A stretch of DNA of 64,000 nt, taken from assembly GCA_011526105.1 (NCBI GenBank), contig WYAZ01000135.1, positions 19,190 to 83,189 of the forward strand. Direction: 5' to 3'. A model generated the notes under the pieces. The model was not told the DNA's origin, searched no databases, and saw only the letters and a program-made list of their open reading frames with translations. A program made the position numbers and the translations under genes. Below, one piece after another: positions 34,662-43,809 of this stretch. Numbering within the stretch: the first letter of the stretch is position 1; each line of letters begins with the position of its first letter. The DNA is from Deltaproteobacteria bacterium (lineage in GTDB: Bacteria > Myxococcota > Kuafuiibacteriia > Kuafuiibacteriales > Kuafuiibacteriaceae).

Positions 34662-36314
34662 TCAGGCGGGCTTGGCCCCCGAACGAGGGCCCGCTCGCCT
34701 TCGCCTTCGCCGCCGTCGCGGGCGTTCGCCCTCAGAGCTCTCGGACTCCTCGCCGGACTCTTCGTCCGGTAGGGGCTCCTCGTCTCCGACCTCGTCGGAG
34801 CCGTAAGCACGCTCTCGCCAGAAGCGCACGTCCTCGAGATCTCCGTTCTCCGCGAGGGTCTCGATCTCGAACAAGTCGATGGCGTCCTCGAAATACGAGC
34901 GGCGTGCCATGACTGCGGGTGCGACTCGGCGTCGTCCTCGTTTTCCGGAGCTTCGAGGCAAACTTCGTTGCACCAAGAAGATCTGGCGGAGTCGCTCGCT
35001 CATCTTTCGAGTAACGCCGAGCTTGGTGCAGACCTCCGCCAGGTAGTCGGTGGTGAGTCGAAGATGCTGTGAGGGCTCGCTCTCGGCCTGGATCCCGCGC
35101 ACCGGGAGGGAGAGAAGTGAGGCCAGCATCACTGTGTCGCTCACGCCCTGTCGTCGAACCAGCCGGTCGAGAGCGGAGAGATAGCTGAAGACGTCGATCT
35201 CCGGCGCACCCGGCTCGGACGGCGTCAGGTGCTCGAGCAGCTCCGGAAAGATCACGTCCAGGACGCCACACTCGTGGCCGAGGCGGATCGAACGCTCGGC
35301 TTGACCGCCCCGGAGGAGCTTGAAGGTCTCCTCGAGCAGCCTGGGCTTCGAGCAGCGGAAGATCTCTTGGCGATGCCGCTGCATCGACTCCAGCAACACG
35401 GGTTCGATGGCGAGCCCCCCCTTGGCGGCCAGCCGTACCGCGCGAATGATTCGAACCGGGTCTTCGCGGAGTCGGATCTCCGGGTCGCCGATCATGCGCA
35501 AGGTCCGAGACTCGAGATCCGCGCGTCCACCGACGTGGTCGATGATGCGTCCGGTCTCCACGTCGTAGAAGAGCGCGTTCACCGTGAAGTCACGGCGGAG
35601 CGCGTCTTCTTCCTCGGTGCCGAACACGTTGTCCTGTCGGATGAGGAGATCCGAATCGGGTTCGTTCGGAAGGTTCGCTCGGAAAGTGGAGGTCTCGATG
35701 ATCTTGCCTCCGCGAAAGTACACGTGCGCGAGGCGAAACCGTCTTCCGATGATGCGCGAGTTTCGGAAGACGGAGCGGATCTCCTCGGGGCGGGCGTCCG
35801 TGGCCACGTCGAAGTCCTTCGGCGTCATTCCGAGCCGGAGATCTCGGACGCAGCCACCCACGAGGTACGCGCGGAAACCGGCGCGACGCAGGCGTCTCAC
35901 GACGTCGAGGGCGTCGCGGTCGATGAGGTGAAGCGGGATCTCAGGGTCCACCGGTAGCTTGGGCGGGGGGCCCAGCGGTCGACCATCCCGGCCGCGGTCT
36001 CGCCCCCGCCCCTGGTCTCGGCCTCGGCGCTGGTCGCGTCGGCTGCTGTCCCCGCCGCGTCGGCCCTCGGACTCACGCGAGGGCGCTGGACGCGGCCGTT
36101 CGACGGGGCCGATGCGGGGAAGGAGCCGGTCCTCGCTGCGTCCGCCGCGCGAGCCCCCATTAACCCCGGACTCGGGGCCGGCCGGGAGTACCGGCGGGGC
36201 ACCCGAGGGCGCCTGCGCGCGGGCCCCGACTTCGCCCCTCTTTCGTCTACGTCGACTCATACGCCAGTCTCGGAGCGCCCGAACTCTCCGGAGTGTCTCT
36301 ACGATCCAGTCCAT
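34662..36314 (-). CDS. pcnB: Poly(A) polymerase I / CCA-adding-enzyme family nucleotidyltransferase (PcnB)
   Basis: The protein is up to 550 residues. The catalytic head (about 130-290) has YLVGGCVRDLRLG, KDFDVATDA (two metal-binding Asp), RRFRLAHVYF, EEDALRRDFTVNALFYD and DPVRIIRAVRLAAKGGLAIE, the class II nucleotidyltransferase set. The extended arms (RG-rich, GRDQGRGRDRGRDGR, about 85-110; C-terminal RRRRRRRR) would bind RNA and point to poly(A) polymerase rather than tRNA CCA addition, although family alone cannot settle this. ATG 36314 sits 11 bp after speA; ATG 36260 (MSRRRRKRGEV) is a plausible alternative. It is likely co-transcribed behind speA. Confidence 0.85.
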   Translation of the reverse strand: MDWIVETLRRVRALRDWRMSRRRRKRGEVGARAQAPSGAPPVLPAGPESGVNGGSRGGRSEDRLLPRIGPVERPRPAPSRESEGRRGGDSSRRDQRRGRDQGRGRDRGRDGRPLGPPPKLPVDPEIPLHLIDRDALDVVRRLRRAGFRAYLVGGCVRDLRLGMTPKDFDVATDARPEEIRSVFRNSRIIGRRFRLAHVYFRGGKIIETSTFRANLPNEPDSDLLIRQDNVFGTEEEDALRRDFTVNALFYDVETGRIIDHVGGRADLESRTLRMIGDPEIRLREDPVRIIRAVRLAAKGGLAIEPVLLESMQRHRQEIFRCSKPRLLEETFKLLRGGQAERSIRLGHECGVLDVIFPELLEHLTPSEPGAPEIDVFSYLSALDRLVRRQGVSDTVMLASLLSLPVRGIQAESEPSQHLRLTTDYLAEVCTKLGVTRKMSERLRQIFLVQRSLPRSSGKRGRRRVAPAVMARRSYFEDAIDLFEIETLAENGDLEDVRFWRERAYGSDEVGDEEPLPDEESGEESESSEGERPRRRRRRRRAGPRSGAKPA

Positions 36315-36325
36315 CCGGGGTCGTT

Positions 36326-38335
36326 TCAGGCAGTCTTTTGGATCTCGTCCGGCCGCTCTTCCGGCGCCGGCCGCACGGAGCGGTTCTCCTTGGGAAGAAC
36401 GCTGTTGAGCAATGACTCCGCCAACTCGGGCTGTTCGAGGTACGTGTACCCGGCCATCCCGGCCTCGAAGTGCTTCACGAGGTTCGCGCTCTCTTCGAAG
36501 GTCATGTGCCCCTCCTGGAGCGCGTCTTCGATGGAGGCGCGGAGGCGCTGCATGAGCGCGCCCGAGTCATAGAGCACGTAGGAGAGCACGTCCTTCACCT
36601 TGTCGCCGTTGATCACGTGGCGAACGGTGTAGCCGCGCTCCTTGTCGAACGCGATGTGCACCGCGTTGACGTCACCGAAGAGGTTGTGAAGGTCTCCCAA
36701 GACCTCCTGATAGGCCCCCACCAGAAAGACCCCGAGGAAGTACGGCTCGCCCACGCGGTGTGTGTGCAGCTCGAGCGCGTTCTTTACGTCGTGCAGGTCG
36801 ATGAACTGGTCGACCTTTCCGTCGCTGTCGCAGGTGAGGTCCGCCAGGATACCGAGCTGCGTGGGCTTCTCACGCAAGCGGTGAATCGGCATCACGGGGA
36901 ACAGGGCGTCGACCGCCCATGAGTCCGGCATGCTCTGAAACACCGAGAAGTTGCAGAAGTAGATGTCCGCGAGTGTCTTCTCCAGGCCCTCGAGATCGTC
37001 GGGGACGTAGGAGAGCTCCTTGCAGATCTTCCAGATCTTCGTGGCGCTCGCCCAGAACAACTCCTCGATGCGCGCACGCATGACGAGGTTGATGATGCCG
37101 TGTCGGAACAAGGAGAGGGCGTCTTCCTTGAGCTTGAGGCCGTCGTGGTAGGCCTCCTGGTAGTTCTTCTTGGTGATGCCGGCGTAGACCTCCCACATGT
37201 CGTGGAGGATCTGAGGCTCTTCCTCTTTGGGCCGCTGCACCTCTTTCTCGGGATCGCGGAAGGAGGCGGCGTTGTGACCGAGGACGTTGAACACCAGCAC
37301 CGAATGGTGGGCCACCATCGCCCGCCCGGACTCGGTGATGATGGTGGGGTGCGGGATATCGCCGCCGTCCAGAGTGGAGGAGATCTCACCGATGATGTCC
37401 GCCGCATACTCCTCGAGCGTGTAGTTCTTGGATGCGTGGAAGTTCGTCTTGGAGCCGTCGTAGTCGACCGCGAGGCCGCCGCCGCAGTCGAGGTACGCGA
37501 GCGGGGCGCCCATGCGATAGAGGTCCGCGAAGATGCGGGCGGCCTCGTCGAGCGCCTCCTTGACCGCGCGAATGGCGGTGATCTGCGAGCCGATGTGGAA
37601 GTGCAGGCACACCAAGCTGTCGAGCATGCCCTCCGTTCGCAGTCGCTCGACGACGCCCACCATCTCGGCCGCGGTCAAACCGAACTTCGAGCTATCCCCG
37701 CCGGACTCGGCCCACCGGCCCGAACCCCGAGCGGAGAGCTTGGCTCGGACGCCGATGCATGGCTTCACGCCGAGGCTCCGAGAGGCGGCGATGATGGTCT
37801 CGAGCTCCTGGAAACGATCGACGATGATGAGGGTGGTGATGCCCAGCCGCTGGGCGAGGAGCGCGGTCTCGATGTAGGCGCGGTCTTTGTAGCCGTTGCA
37901 GATGATGAGGCCGTGCTTTCGGTGCATCATCGACACCGCGATCAGGAGCTCCGGCTTGCTGCCGACCTCGAGCCCCAGGCCGTGTCGCTTTCCGAACTCG
38001 ACGAGTTCCTCCACCACGGGACGGTGCTGGTTGACCTTGATGGGCATGGCGGGAACGTACTTGCCCTTGTATTCGAACTGCTCGATGGCCTTGTGGAACG
38101 CGGAGCACAGCTCGTGCATTCGCTGCTCGAGGATGTCCGAGAACCGCAGCAGGAGGGGCATCGACAAGCCTCGGCGAACGAGGTCATCGACCACGCGCTT
38201 CATGTCGATCCGTCCGCCGTTCTCGCCGAAGGGTGTGACCTCGACGTGTCCCTCTTCGTTCGTCGTAAAGTAGCCGTTGCTCCAACCCGAGATGTTGTAG
38301 AGTTCGGCGGAATCCTTGGCGGTCCAAAGCTTCAT
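36326..38335 (-). CDS. speA: Biosynthetic arginine decarboxylase
   Basis: The 669-residue PLP enzyme converts arginine to agmatine in polyamine synthesis. The N-terminus reads ELYNISGWSNGYF, and the PLP lysine is Lys100 in PAMPIKVNQHRPVV. Further family blocks include GLEVGSKPELL, KFGLTAAE, LHFHIGSQI, YLDCGGGLAVDYDGSKT, and the C-terminal SAVDALFPVMPIHRL-type stretch near 510. Length agrees with the 630-660 typical of SpeA. The start ATG 38335 matches the family N-terminus. It precedes pcnB on the same strand (11-bp gap). No speB (agmatinase) is in the window. Confidence 0.96.
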   Translation of the reverse strand: MKLWTAKDSAELYNISGWSNGYFTTNEEGHVEVTPFGENGGRIDMKRVVDDLVRRGLSMPLLLRFSDILEQRMHELCSAFHKAIEQFEYKGKYVPAMPIKVNQHRPVVEELVEFGKRHGLGLEVGSKPELLIAVSMMHRKHGLIICNGYKDRAYIETALLAQRLGITTLIIVDRFQELETIIAASRSLGVKPCIGVRAKLSARGSGRWAESGGDSSKFGLTAAEMVGVVERLRTEGMLDSLVCLHFHIGSQITAIRAVKEALDEAARIFADLYRMGAPLAYLDCGGGLAVDYDGSKTNFHASKNYTLEEYAADIIGEISSTLDGGDIPHPTIITESGRAMVAHHSVLVFNVLGHNAASFRDPEKEVQRPKEEEPQILHDMWEVYAGITKKNYQEAYHDGLKLKEDALSLFRHGIINLVMRARIEELFWASATKIWKICKELSYVPDDLEGLEKTLADIYFCNFSVFQSMPDSWAVDALFPVMPIHRLREKPTQLGILADLTCDSDGKVDQFIDLHDVKNALELHTHRVGEPYFLGVFLVGAYQEVLGDLHNLFGDVNAVHIAFDKERGYTVRHVINGDKVKDVLSYVLYDSGALMQRLRASIEDALQEGHMTFEESANLVKHFEAGMAGYTYLEQPELAESLLNSVLPKENRSVRPAPEERPDEIQKTA

Positions 38336-38415
38336 GGTTGGGCCTTTCTAGCGAACATCCCCCGGATCTGCGAGCTATCTTTGTCGCCAGGTGGACGTTG
38401 CCCCAGAGGGGCCTT

Positions 38416-40668
38416 TTGGGCACCCTCCGGGACGTGGTTGCACCCGTTCGCGATGGGCCGGAGGCCCCGGATGGGGGCCCCTCCCTAGAGCGTCGCGCCT
38501 GGTTCCTGCGCGAGCTCAACATCTTGTTCCTGCTGCTCCTCCTCACGGGCGCGGCGGCGTTGCTCCTTTCCCCGCGAAACGACGACGAGCTTCTCGGCTT
38601 GCCCGAGTTGGTCGCCGGGGAGCGCGCGCCGAGGAACATCAAGGCGCCTCGCGACTTCGCCATCCTCGATCCGGGCACCACCACCGCGCTCCGGGCGGAA
38701 GCGAGTCGCTCCGTGCGGCCCGTGTATGACCTGCAGGTGGGCTACGGCCGGCGCGCCGAGGAGCGAGTGGGCCGCTCGTTTGCGATCCTTCGGGCGGACG
38801 AAGGCGAGCCCGACCGCGATCAACTCGAGAGCTTCATGCGGGCACTCGGCCTCTACTTCGACGCCGCCGACCTTCAGATCCTTGGCCGCGCGGGTTTCTC
38901 CGAGGCCGTGGGCGATGCAGTGGTCATGGTCGTGCGCGCGCTCTCGGAGCGCCAGGTGGTCTCCGACAAAGAGCTTCTCAAGCTCGAGGCCAAAGACGGC
39001 TTTCAACTCCGAGTCCTCCAACCCGATGGCCGCGTCTCGCACGAGGAGAGCGTGCTCGAAGCGAGTGAGCTGCTCGGCATCGACGAGGCCAGGACCGAGG
39101 TCGATCAGATCGTGGCCGAGCGTCTCGCGCACTTGAGCGCGGACCAACGCCGCGGCGTCGCGCTGCTCGCGAAAAGGCTTCTTCGCCCCAACATCGATCG
39201 TAACGAGGACGAGACCAAACGACGAGCGGCCAGCGCCAGTGAAGCGGTCAAGCCGGTCGTCATCCCGCTCAAGCGCGGCGAGCTGATCCTGAGAGCGAAC
39301 GAGCAAGTGTCCACGCGGCATCTCCTCATCCTCGACGGCATCGCGCACGAACTCGAAGGCGAGCATCGCTTCGCGTTGCCGGCGGGCAACGCTTTGCTCT
39401 TGCTCCTGCTCCTGGTCAGCGCCTACCAGTTCGCGAGACAGACCAAGCTCGTCTATCTCTCCACGCACCGAGACCTCACCTTCGTCGCCACGGTTTGCTT
39501 CATCAACCTCGTGTTCCTGTGGAGCGGGTACAAGCTCGCGAACTGGCTCCCCGAGGTCATGGCGCCCCACATCACCGTCGAGACCGCGCGGTATCTCCTG
39601 CCGGTCGCGGGACCGGTGTTGCTGCTTCGGTTCGTGCTGGGCTCGCGCGTGGCGATGACCTTCGTGCCGGTCTCCGCCTTGCTCGCAGGATGGATCATGG
39701 ACCGGAGCCTCGAGCTGACGTTGTATACGCTGGTGGGTGCGCTCGCGGCGGCTGCGGTGTCGCCGGGCTTGCAGCCGCGAAGGCGCCTCTTCTCGGCGGG
39801 TCTCTACGCCGGCTTCCTGCAAGCGCTCATCGTGGTCACCTTGTCCTTCTTTGCGCGTGGCTTTGATCTCTACGAAACCGCGACCGGGGCCGGCGCCGCC
39901 CTGGGGTCGGGCCTGCTCTCCGTGCTCGGTGTGCTCATCTTCGTCCCCATCGCGGAGGTGCTGTTCGGCTACTCGAGCAAGCTCCGGCTCGAGACGTTGG
40001 CCAATCTGAACCATCCCTTGCTGCGTGAGCTCCTGGTTCAGGCGCCGGGCACCTATCACCACTCCATCGTCGTGGGGGCGCTCGCCGAGGCGGGGGCCAA
40101 CGCGATTGAAGCCGACCCCCTCTTGGCGAAGGTGGGTGGCTACTACCACGACATCGGCAAGCTCAAGGCGCCGCAGCTTCATGCCGAGAACCAGCGAGGT
40201 GGAACCGGATCGTTGCCCCCCGAAGCCTCGACCTCGGGCCTGCGGGCGCACGTCGCGGACGGGCTCGAACTCGGCGCTCGAAATCGTCTCGGCGCACAGG
40301 TGCTCGAGATCATCGCTCAGCACCACCCGGGCCCCGCACAGCCTCGGCCCACCTCCAAAGAAGCCGGTTTGGTGCTCCTGGCGGACGCGATTGAAGTGGA
40401 GGCGTCGAGTGAGATCGCCGCTCGTCCTCTCGATCCCATGACCCTCGGCGCGATCGTCGAGCGAGTGACCCGCGAGCACCTCTCGGCCGGGCATCTCGAT
40501 GAGTGCCCCCTGACCTTCCACGAAGTCCATCGTTCCACGTCGGTCTTCGTGGAGGTGCTGCACAGCATGCTCGCCCGGCATCGTCGGCCGCCCCCCGCAT
40601 CCCCGTCGCACATCGAGGATCCGCGCGTCGTGTTCTCCTCGACTCAGCTCGAGGACCCGCCGAACTGA
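38416..40668 (+). CDS. 7TM-HD family protein, PgpH-like cyclic dinucleotide phosphodiesterase
   Basis: The protein is about 750 residues with an N-terminal transmembrane helix (ILFLLLLLTGAAALLL), a large extracytoplasmic region (the 7TMR-HDED type), about six further helices (from ALLLLLLLVSAYQ onward), and a cytosolic HD domain: LLRELLVQAPGTYHHS, VGGYYHDIGK with His578-Asp579, and a late ECPLTFHE. PgpH of Listeria uses this architecture to hydrolyse c-di-AMP, so this protein likely does the same. TTG 38416 has AGAGGGG 4-5 bp upstream; GTG 38434 and TTG 38338 are alternatives. It overlaps ybeY by one base, the usual order in many bacteria. Confidence 0.9.
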   Translation: MGTLRDVVAPVRDGPEAPDGGPSLERRAWFLRELNILFLLLLLTGAAALLLSPRNDDELLGLPELVAGERAPRNIKAPRDFAILDPGTTTALRAEASRSVRPVYDLQVGYGRRAEERVGRSFAILRADEGEPDRDQLESFMRALGLYFDAADLQILGRAGFSEAVGDAVVMVVRALSERQVVSDKELLKLEAKDGFQLRVLQPDGRVSHEESVLEASELLGIDEARTEVDQIVAERLAHLSADQRRGVALLAKRLLRPNIDRNEDETKRRAASASEAVKPVVIPLKRGELILRANEQVSTRHLLILDGIAHELEGEHRFALPAGNALLLLLLLVSAYQFARQTKLVYLSTHRDLTFVATVCFINLVFLWSGYKLANWLPEVMAPHITVETARYLLPVAGPVLLLRFVLGSRVAMTFVPVSALLAGWIMDRSLELTLYTLVGALAAAAVSPGLQPRRRLFSAGLYAGFLQALIVVTLSFFARGFDLYETATGAGAALGSGLLSVLGVLIFVPIAEVLFGYSSKLRLETLANLNHPLLRELLVQAPGTYHHSIVVGALAEAGANAIEADPLLAKVGGYYHDIGKLKAPQLHAENQRGGTGSLPPEASTSGLRAHVADGLELGARNRLGAQVLEIIAQHHPGPAQPRPTSKEAGLVLLADAIEVEASSEIAARPLDPMTLGAIVERVTREHLSAGHLDECPLTFHEVHRSTSVFVEVLHSMLARHRRPPPASPSHIEDPRVVFSSTQLEDPPN

Positions 40669-41105
40669 TGCCGGTCCTGGTCACGCGACGACGCCGACGC
40701 GGGGCGCGCGGCGGCGACCTTCCGCGGATGAAGCGCGCCGTTCAGAAGACCCTCGAGGTCGAGGGGGCGGAGGGCCGCGAGGTCTCGCTCCTGGTCACCG
40801 ACGACAAAGAGATCCACGAGCTGAACCGAACCTGGAGACAGAAGGACAAGCCGACGGACGTGCTCGCCTTTGCGCTCGATGAAGCCGGAGAGTCCTTTGG
40901 TCCCATCGGCGACGTGGTGGTGAGCGTCGAGCGGGCCCGCGCACAGGCGAAGAGCCGTCGGGTCGAGCTCGACCATGAACTCGAGCTGCTCGTCGTGCAC
41001 GGCACCCTGCATCTGCTCGGCTACGACCACGAAGAGGCCGAAGAGGCGAGGTTGATGCGGCGCAGGACCCGCCAAATACGCCGTATTCTCAGCCGTTTGG
41101 AATGA
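40668..41105 (+). CDS. ybeY: Endoribonuclease YbeY (16S rRNA maturation)
   Basis: The 145-residue protein has the YbeY zinc motif HGTLHLLGYDH, with ligands His111, His115 and His121, and the upstream TDVLAFALDE block. YbeY acts in 16S rRNA 3'-end maturation and ribosome quality control. Its ATG shares a base with the TGA of the HD-domain gene (TGATG), so the two are translationally coupled. The C-terminus ends in a basic helix (RRRTRQIRRILSR). PhoH, often upstream of this pair, is not in the window. Confidence 0.95.
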   Translation: MPVLVTRRRRRGARGGDLPRMKRAVQKTLEVEGAEGREVSLLVTDDKEIHELNRTWRQKDKPTDVLAFALDEAGESFGPIGDVVVSVERARAQAKSRRVELDHELELLVVHGTLHLLGYDHEEAEEARLMRRRTRQIRRILSRLE

Positions 41106-41124
41106 GAACCGACGCCTCGCGAAA

Positions 41125-41139
41125 CCCCGAAGGGCGGGG
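41125..41139 (+). terminator. Short GC hairpin after ybeY
   Basis: CCCCG (41125-41129) pairs with CGGGG (41135-41139) around a 5-base loop, 20 bp after the ybeY stop and before the nuoD promoter candidate. There is no T-run. Confidence 0.3.
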
Positions 41140-41148
41140 CCCTAGACA

Positions 41149-41177
41149 TTGACACCGCATCGCATCGCGTCGAGATT
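41149..41177 (+). promoter_or_regulatory. Candidate nuoD promoter, possibly giving a near-leaderless mRNA
   Basis: A consensus TTGACA (41149-41154) is followed by 17 bp and GAGATT (41172-41177), a partial -10. Transcription would begin within a few bases of the nuoD ATG at 41187. No Shine-Dalgarno is seen before that ATG, which fits a leaderless message. Confidence 0.4.
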
Positions 41178-41186
41178 CTGCGCCCT

Positions 41187-42479
41187 ATGACCGCGCATGA
41201 CGCAGTGTCCTCGCATGTCTCCGATGCTCCCCAGCCGCTCTCTGAGCTGAAGCTGGGGACGCCTTCGCCTTTGCCGGAGCTCGGGGCGTTTGGTCTCGAG
41301 CCGGAAGGCTCCTCCAAGATGGTCATCGACATGGGTCCTTCGCACCCGGCGATGCACGGCACGGTGAAGATCCGGGTTCGCCTCGACGGCGAGAAGATCG
41401 AGCGCGCCGACGTGGACGTGGGTTATCTGCATCGCGGCTTCGAGAAGAGCGCGGAGAACGCCACCTGGACGATGGTGTTTCCGTACACCGATCGCCTGAA
41501 CTACAACTCCGCCTTCATCAACAACGTGGGCTACGCCATGGCGGTGGAGAAGCTGATGGGCCTGAAGGTGCCCACGCGCGCCGAGTACCTTCGGGTCATC
41601 GCGTCCGAGATCTCGCGGATGTCCGACCACTGCACTTGCGTGGGGGCCTCCGCGATGGAGCTCGCGGCCTTCACCGGCATGCTCTACCTCATCGAGGGCC
41701 GAGACATGCTGTGGGATTCGGCCGAGGAGCTCTGCGGGGCACGGCTCACGGTGTCCTACGTGCGCATCGGCGGCGTGGTCGGCGATCAGCCCGACGGCTT
41801 CGATGTGCGTCTCAGGAAGCGTCTCGATGACGTCATGGAACTCTGTGACGACGTGGAGAACCTCATGAACAGGAACCGCATCTTCCTCGATCGCATGAAG
41901 GGGGTGGGCGTGGTGCGGAAGGAAGACGCCGTGAGCTGGGGCTGGACCGGCCCGTGTCTGCGCAGCACCGGCATTCAGTACGACGTCCGCTCGGCGCACC
42001 CGTACTCGATCTACGACCGCCTGAAGTTCGAGGTCCCGGTGGGGACCAACGGCGACAACTTCGACCGGTATTTGGTGCGCATGCACGAGATCCGCCAGAG
42101 CCGTGAGATCATCCTGCAGTGTCTCGATCAGATCAAAGACACGCCGCCCGAACTCGAAGTCGACGATCCGCGCGTGCATCTGCCCAACAAGGAGAAGGTG
42201 CACACCGCGATCGAAGAGCTGATGAATCACTTCAAGATCATCATCGACGGCATTCAGGTCCCCAAGGGCGAGGCCTACGCCTATGTGGAAGGCGCCAACG
42301 GAGAGCTCGGCTTCTACATCGTCTCGGACGGCGGCGGAAAGCCGTGGAAGATCCGCTGTCGGCCGCCTTGCTGGCCCATCACGTCGGCCCTGCAAGACAT
42401 GATCGAGGGTGGGCAGCTCGCGGATGTGGTGCCCACCTTCGGGTCGCTCAACATGATCGGCGGAGAATGCGATCGCTGA
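41187..42479 (+). CDS. nuoD: NADH-quinone oxidoreductase subunit D (49 kDa subunit), isolated copy
   Basis: The 430-residue subunit helps form the quinone-binding pocket of complex I. Family blocks are clear: MGPSHPAMHGTVKIRVRLDG, VGYLHRGFEKSAE, FPYTDRLNY, SEISRMSDHC, GGVVGDQPDGF, and the C-terminus KIRCRPPCWPITSALQD with final GECDR. The first 35 residues are an extension. No other nuo gene is adjacent, which is unusual. The dihydroorotase gene starts 13 bp before the nuoD stop. The ATG lacks a Shine-Dalgarno, but the upstream TTGACA suggests a promoter very close to it. Confidence 0.93.
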   Translation: MTAHDAVSSHVSDAPQPLSELKLGTPSPLPELGAFGLEPEGSSKMVIDMGPSHPAMHGTVKIRVRLDGEKIERADVDVGYLHRGFEKSAENATWTMVFPYTDRLNYNSAFINNVGYAMAVEKLMGLKVPTRAEYLRVIASEISRMSDHCTCVGASAMELAAFTGMLYLIEGRDMLWDSAEELCGARLTVSYVRIGGVVGDQPDGFDVRLRKRLDDVMELCDDVENLMNRNRIFLDRMKGVGVVRKEDAVSWGWTGPCLRSTGIQYDVRSAHPYSIYDRLKFEVPVGTNGDNFDRYLVRMHEIRQSREIILQCLDQIKDTPPELEVDDPRVHLPNKEKVHTAIEELMNHFKIIIDGIQVPKGEAYAYVEGANGELGFYIVSDGGGKPWKIRCRPPCWPITSALQDMIEGGQLADVVPTFGSLNMIGGECDR

Positions 42480-43801
42480 CCATCCGCGGGGGCCTGCTCG
42501 CGCTTCCCGCTCTTTCCGGCACCGGCGAAGTTCGCATCCAGGCCGGTGACCTGCAGATCACAGACGGCACCATCACCCAGCTCGGCTTGGTCTCGAAGGA
42601 TGTCGGAGAGATCGTTGATGCGCGTGGCCTGCTCGTCATGCCGGGGGTCATCGATCCTCAAGTGCACTTCCGTGAGCCGGGTGCCACACACAAAGAAGAC
42701 CTCGCCAGTGGTTCGCGCGCTTGCGCGGCGGGCGGAGTGACCGCGTTTCTCGAGATGCCCAACACGAACCCCACGACCACCACGCTCGAGACCATGGCGT
42801 GGAAGAAGGCGAGGGCGGCAGAGACTTCGCTGGTCGACTATGGCTTCTTCATTGGCGCCACCCCCGACAACCTCGAGGTCTTGAACACGGTCGAACAGGT
42901 CTGCGGCATCAAGGTCTTCATGGGCTCGTCCACCGGGACCCTGCTCATCTCGGAGCAACAGGACCTCGAGCGCATCTTCGCCCACGGCTCGCGCTTGATC
43001 GCGGTGCACGCCGAGGACGAAGCTCGGTTGCTCGAGCGCAAGGCTCAGTTTGGTCCCGATGCGAAGGTGTCCCAGCATTCGGACATTCGCGACGCCGAGA
43101 CCGCCGTGCTGGCTACGCTTCGAGCGCTCTTGCTCTCGGAGAAGCACAATCGCCGCCTCCACATCCTGCACATGACCACCAAGGATGAGGCTGAGCTCTT
43201 GCGCACGCGAGGCAAGGGCAACGGCCGTGTCAGCTGTGAGGTCTGTCCGCAGCACTTGGTGCTCCACGCGCCCGAGGTCTACGAACGACTCGGAACTCGG
43301 GGCCAGATGAACCCGCCCATCCGGAGCGCCGAACACTCCGCCGGGCTATGGGCCGCGTTCAATTCGGGCCTCATCGACTGCATCGCGACCGATCACGCGC
43401 CTCACACGCTCGACGAAAAGGCCAAGCCCTACGGCCAAGCCCCCAGCGGCATGCCGGGCGTGGAGACCTCGCTCGCGGTGATGCTCGACGCCGCGCATCG
43501 CGGTCTGACCAAGCCCGAGCGCGTGGTGCATCACATGACGCAAGGCCCGGCCGACTGTTACCGTATCCAGCGCAAAGGTCGGCTCGAGCTCGGCTTCGAT
43601 GGCGACATCGCGTTGGTCGATCTGAAGAAGACCCGCCGCATCGAGGACGGCAAGATCCGATCGAAGTGCGGATGGAACCCGTTCGAGGGCGTGCCGCTCA
43701 CCGGCTGGCCGGTAGCCACGTTCGTGCGCGGGGCTGCGGTGTATCGAGACGGCGAACTCATCGAGGGCCCGAAGGCGCAGGCGATCGTCTTCGAGGGGTG
43801 A
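42467..43801 (+). CDS. pyrC: Dihydroorotase (Bacteroidetes/planctomycete-like type I subfamily)
   Basis: The 444-residue amidohydrolase is predicted to act in pyrimidine synthesis. The metal motif normally HxH reads Gln65-Val-His67 within VIDPQVHFREPGATHKED. Further blocks are EMPNTNPTTTT, GIKVFMGSSTGTLL with candidate carboxylated Lys149, AVHAEDEARL, LHILHMTTKDE and CIATDHAPHTLDEK with the catalytic Asp. I recall QVH in dihydroorotases of Bacteroidetes, so activity is possible, but the missing His should be kept in mind. ATG 42467 overlaps the end of nuoD by 13 bp, with GGAG 2 bp upstream. It converges on the LysR gene. Confidence 0.85.
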   Translation: MRSLTIRGGLLALPALSGTGEVRIQAGDLQITDGTITQLGLVSKDVGEIVDARGLLVMPGVIDPQVHFREPGATHKEDLASGSRACAAGGVTAFLEMPNTNPTTTTLETMAWKKARAAETSLVDYGFFIGATPDNLEVLNTVEQVCGIKVFMGSSTGTLLISEQQDLERIFAHGSRLIAVHAEDEARLLERKAQFGPDAKVSQHSDIRDAETAVLATLRALLLSEKHNRRLHILHMTTKDEAELLRTRGKGNGRVSCEVCPQHLVLHAPEVYERLGTRGQMNPPIRSAEHSAGLWAAFNSGLIDCIATDHAPHTLDEKAKPYGQAPSGMPGVETSLAVMLDAAHRGLTKPERVVHHMTQGPADCYRIQRKGRLELGFDGDIALVDLKKTRRIEDGKIRSKCGWNPFEGVPLTGWPVATFVRGAAVYRDGELIEGPKAQAIVFEG

Positions 43802-43809
43802 GCCGGTCG

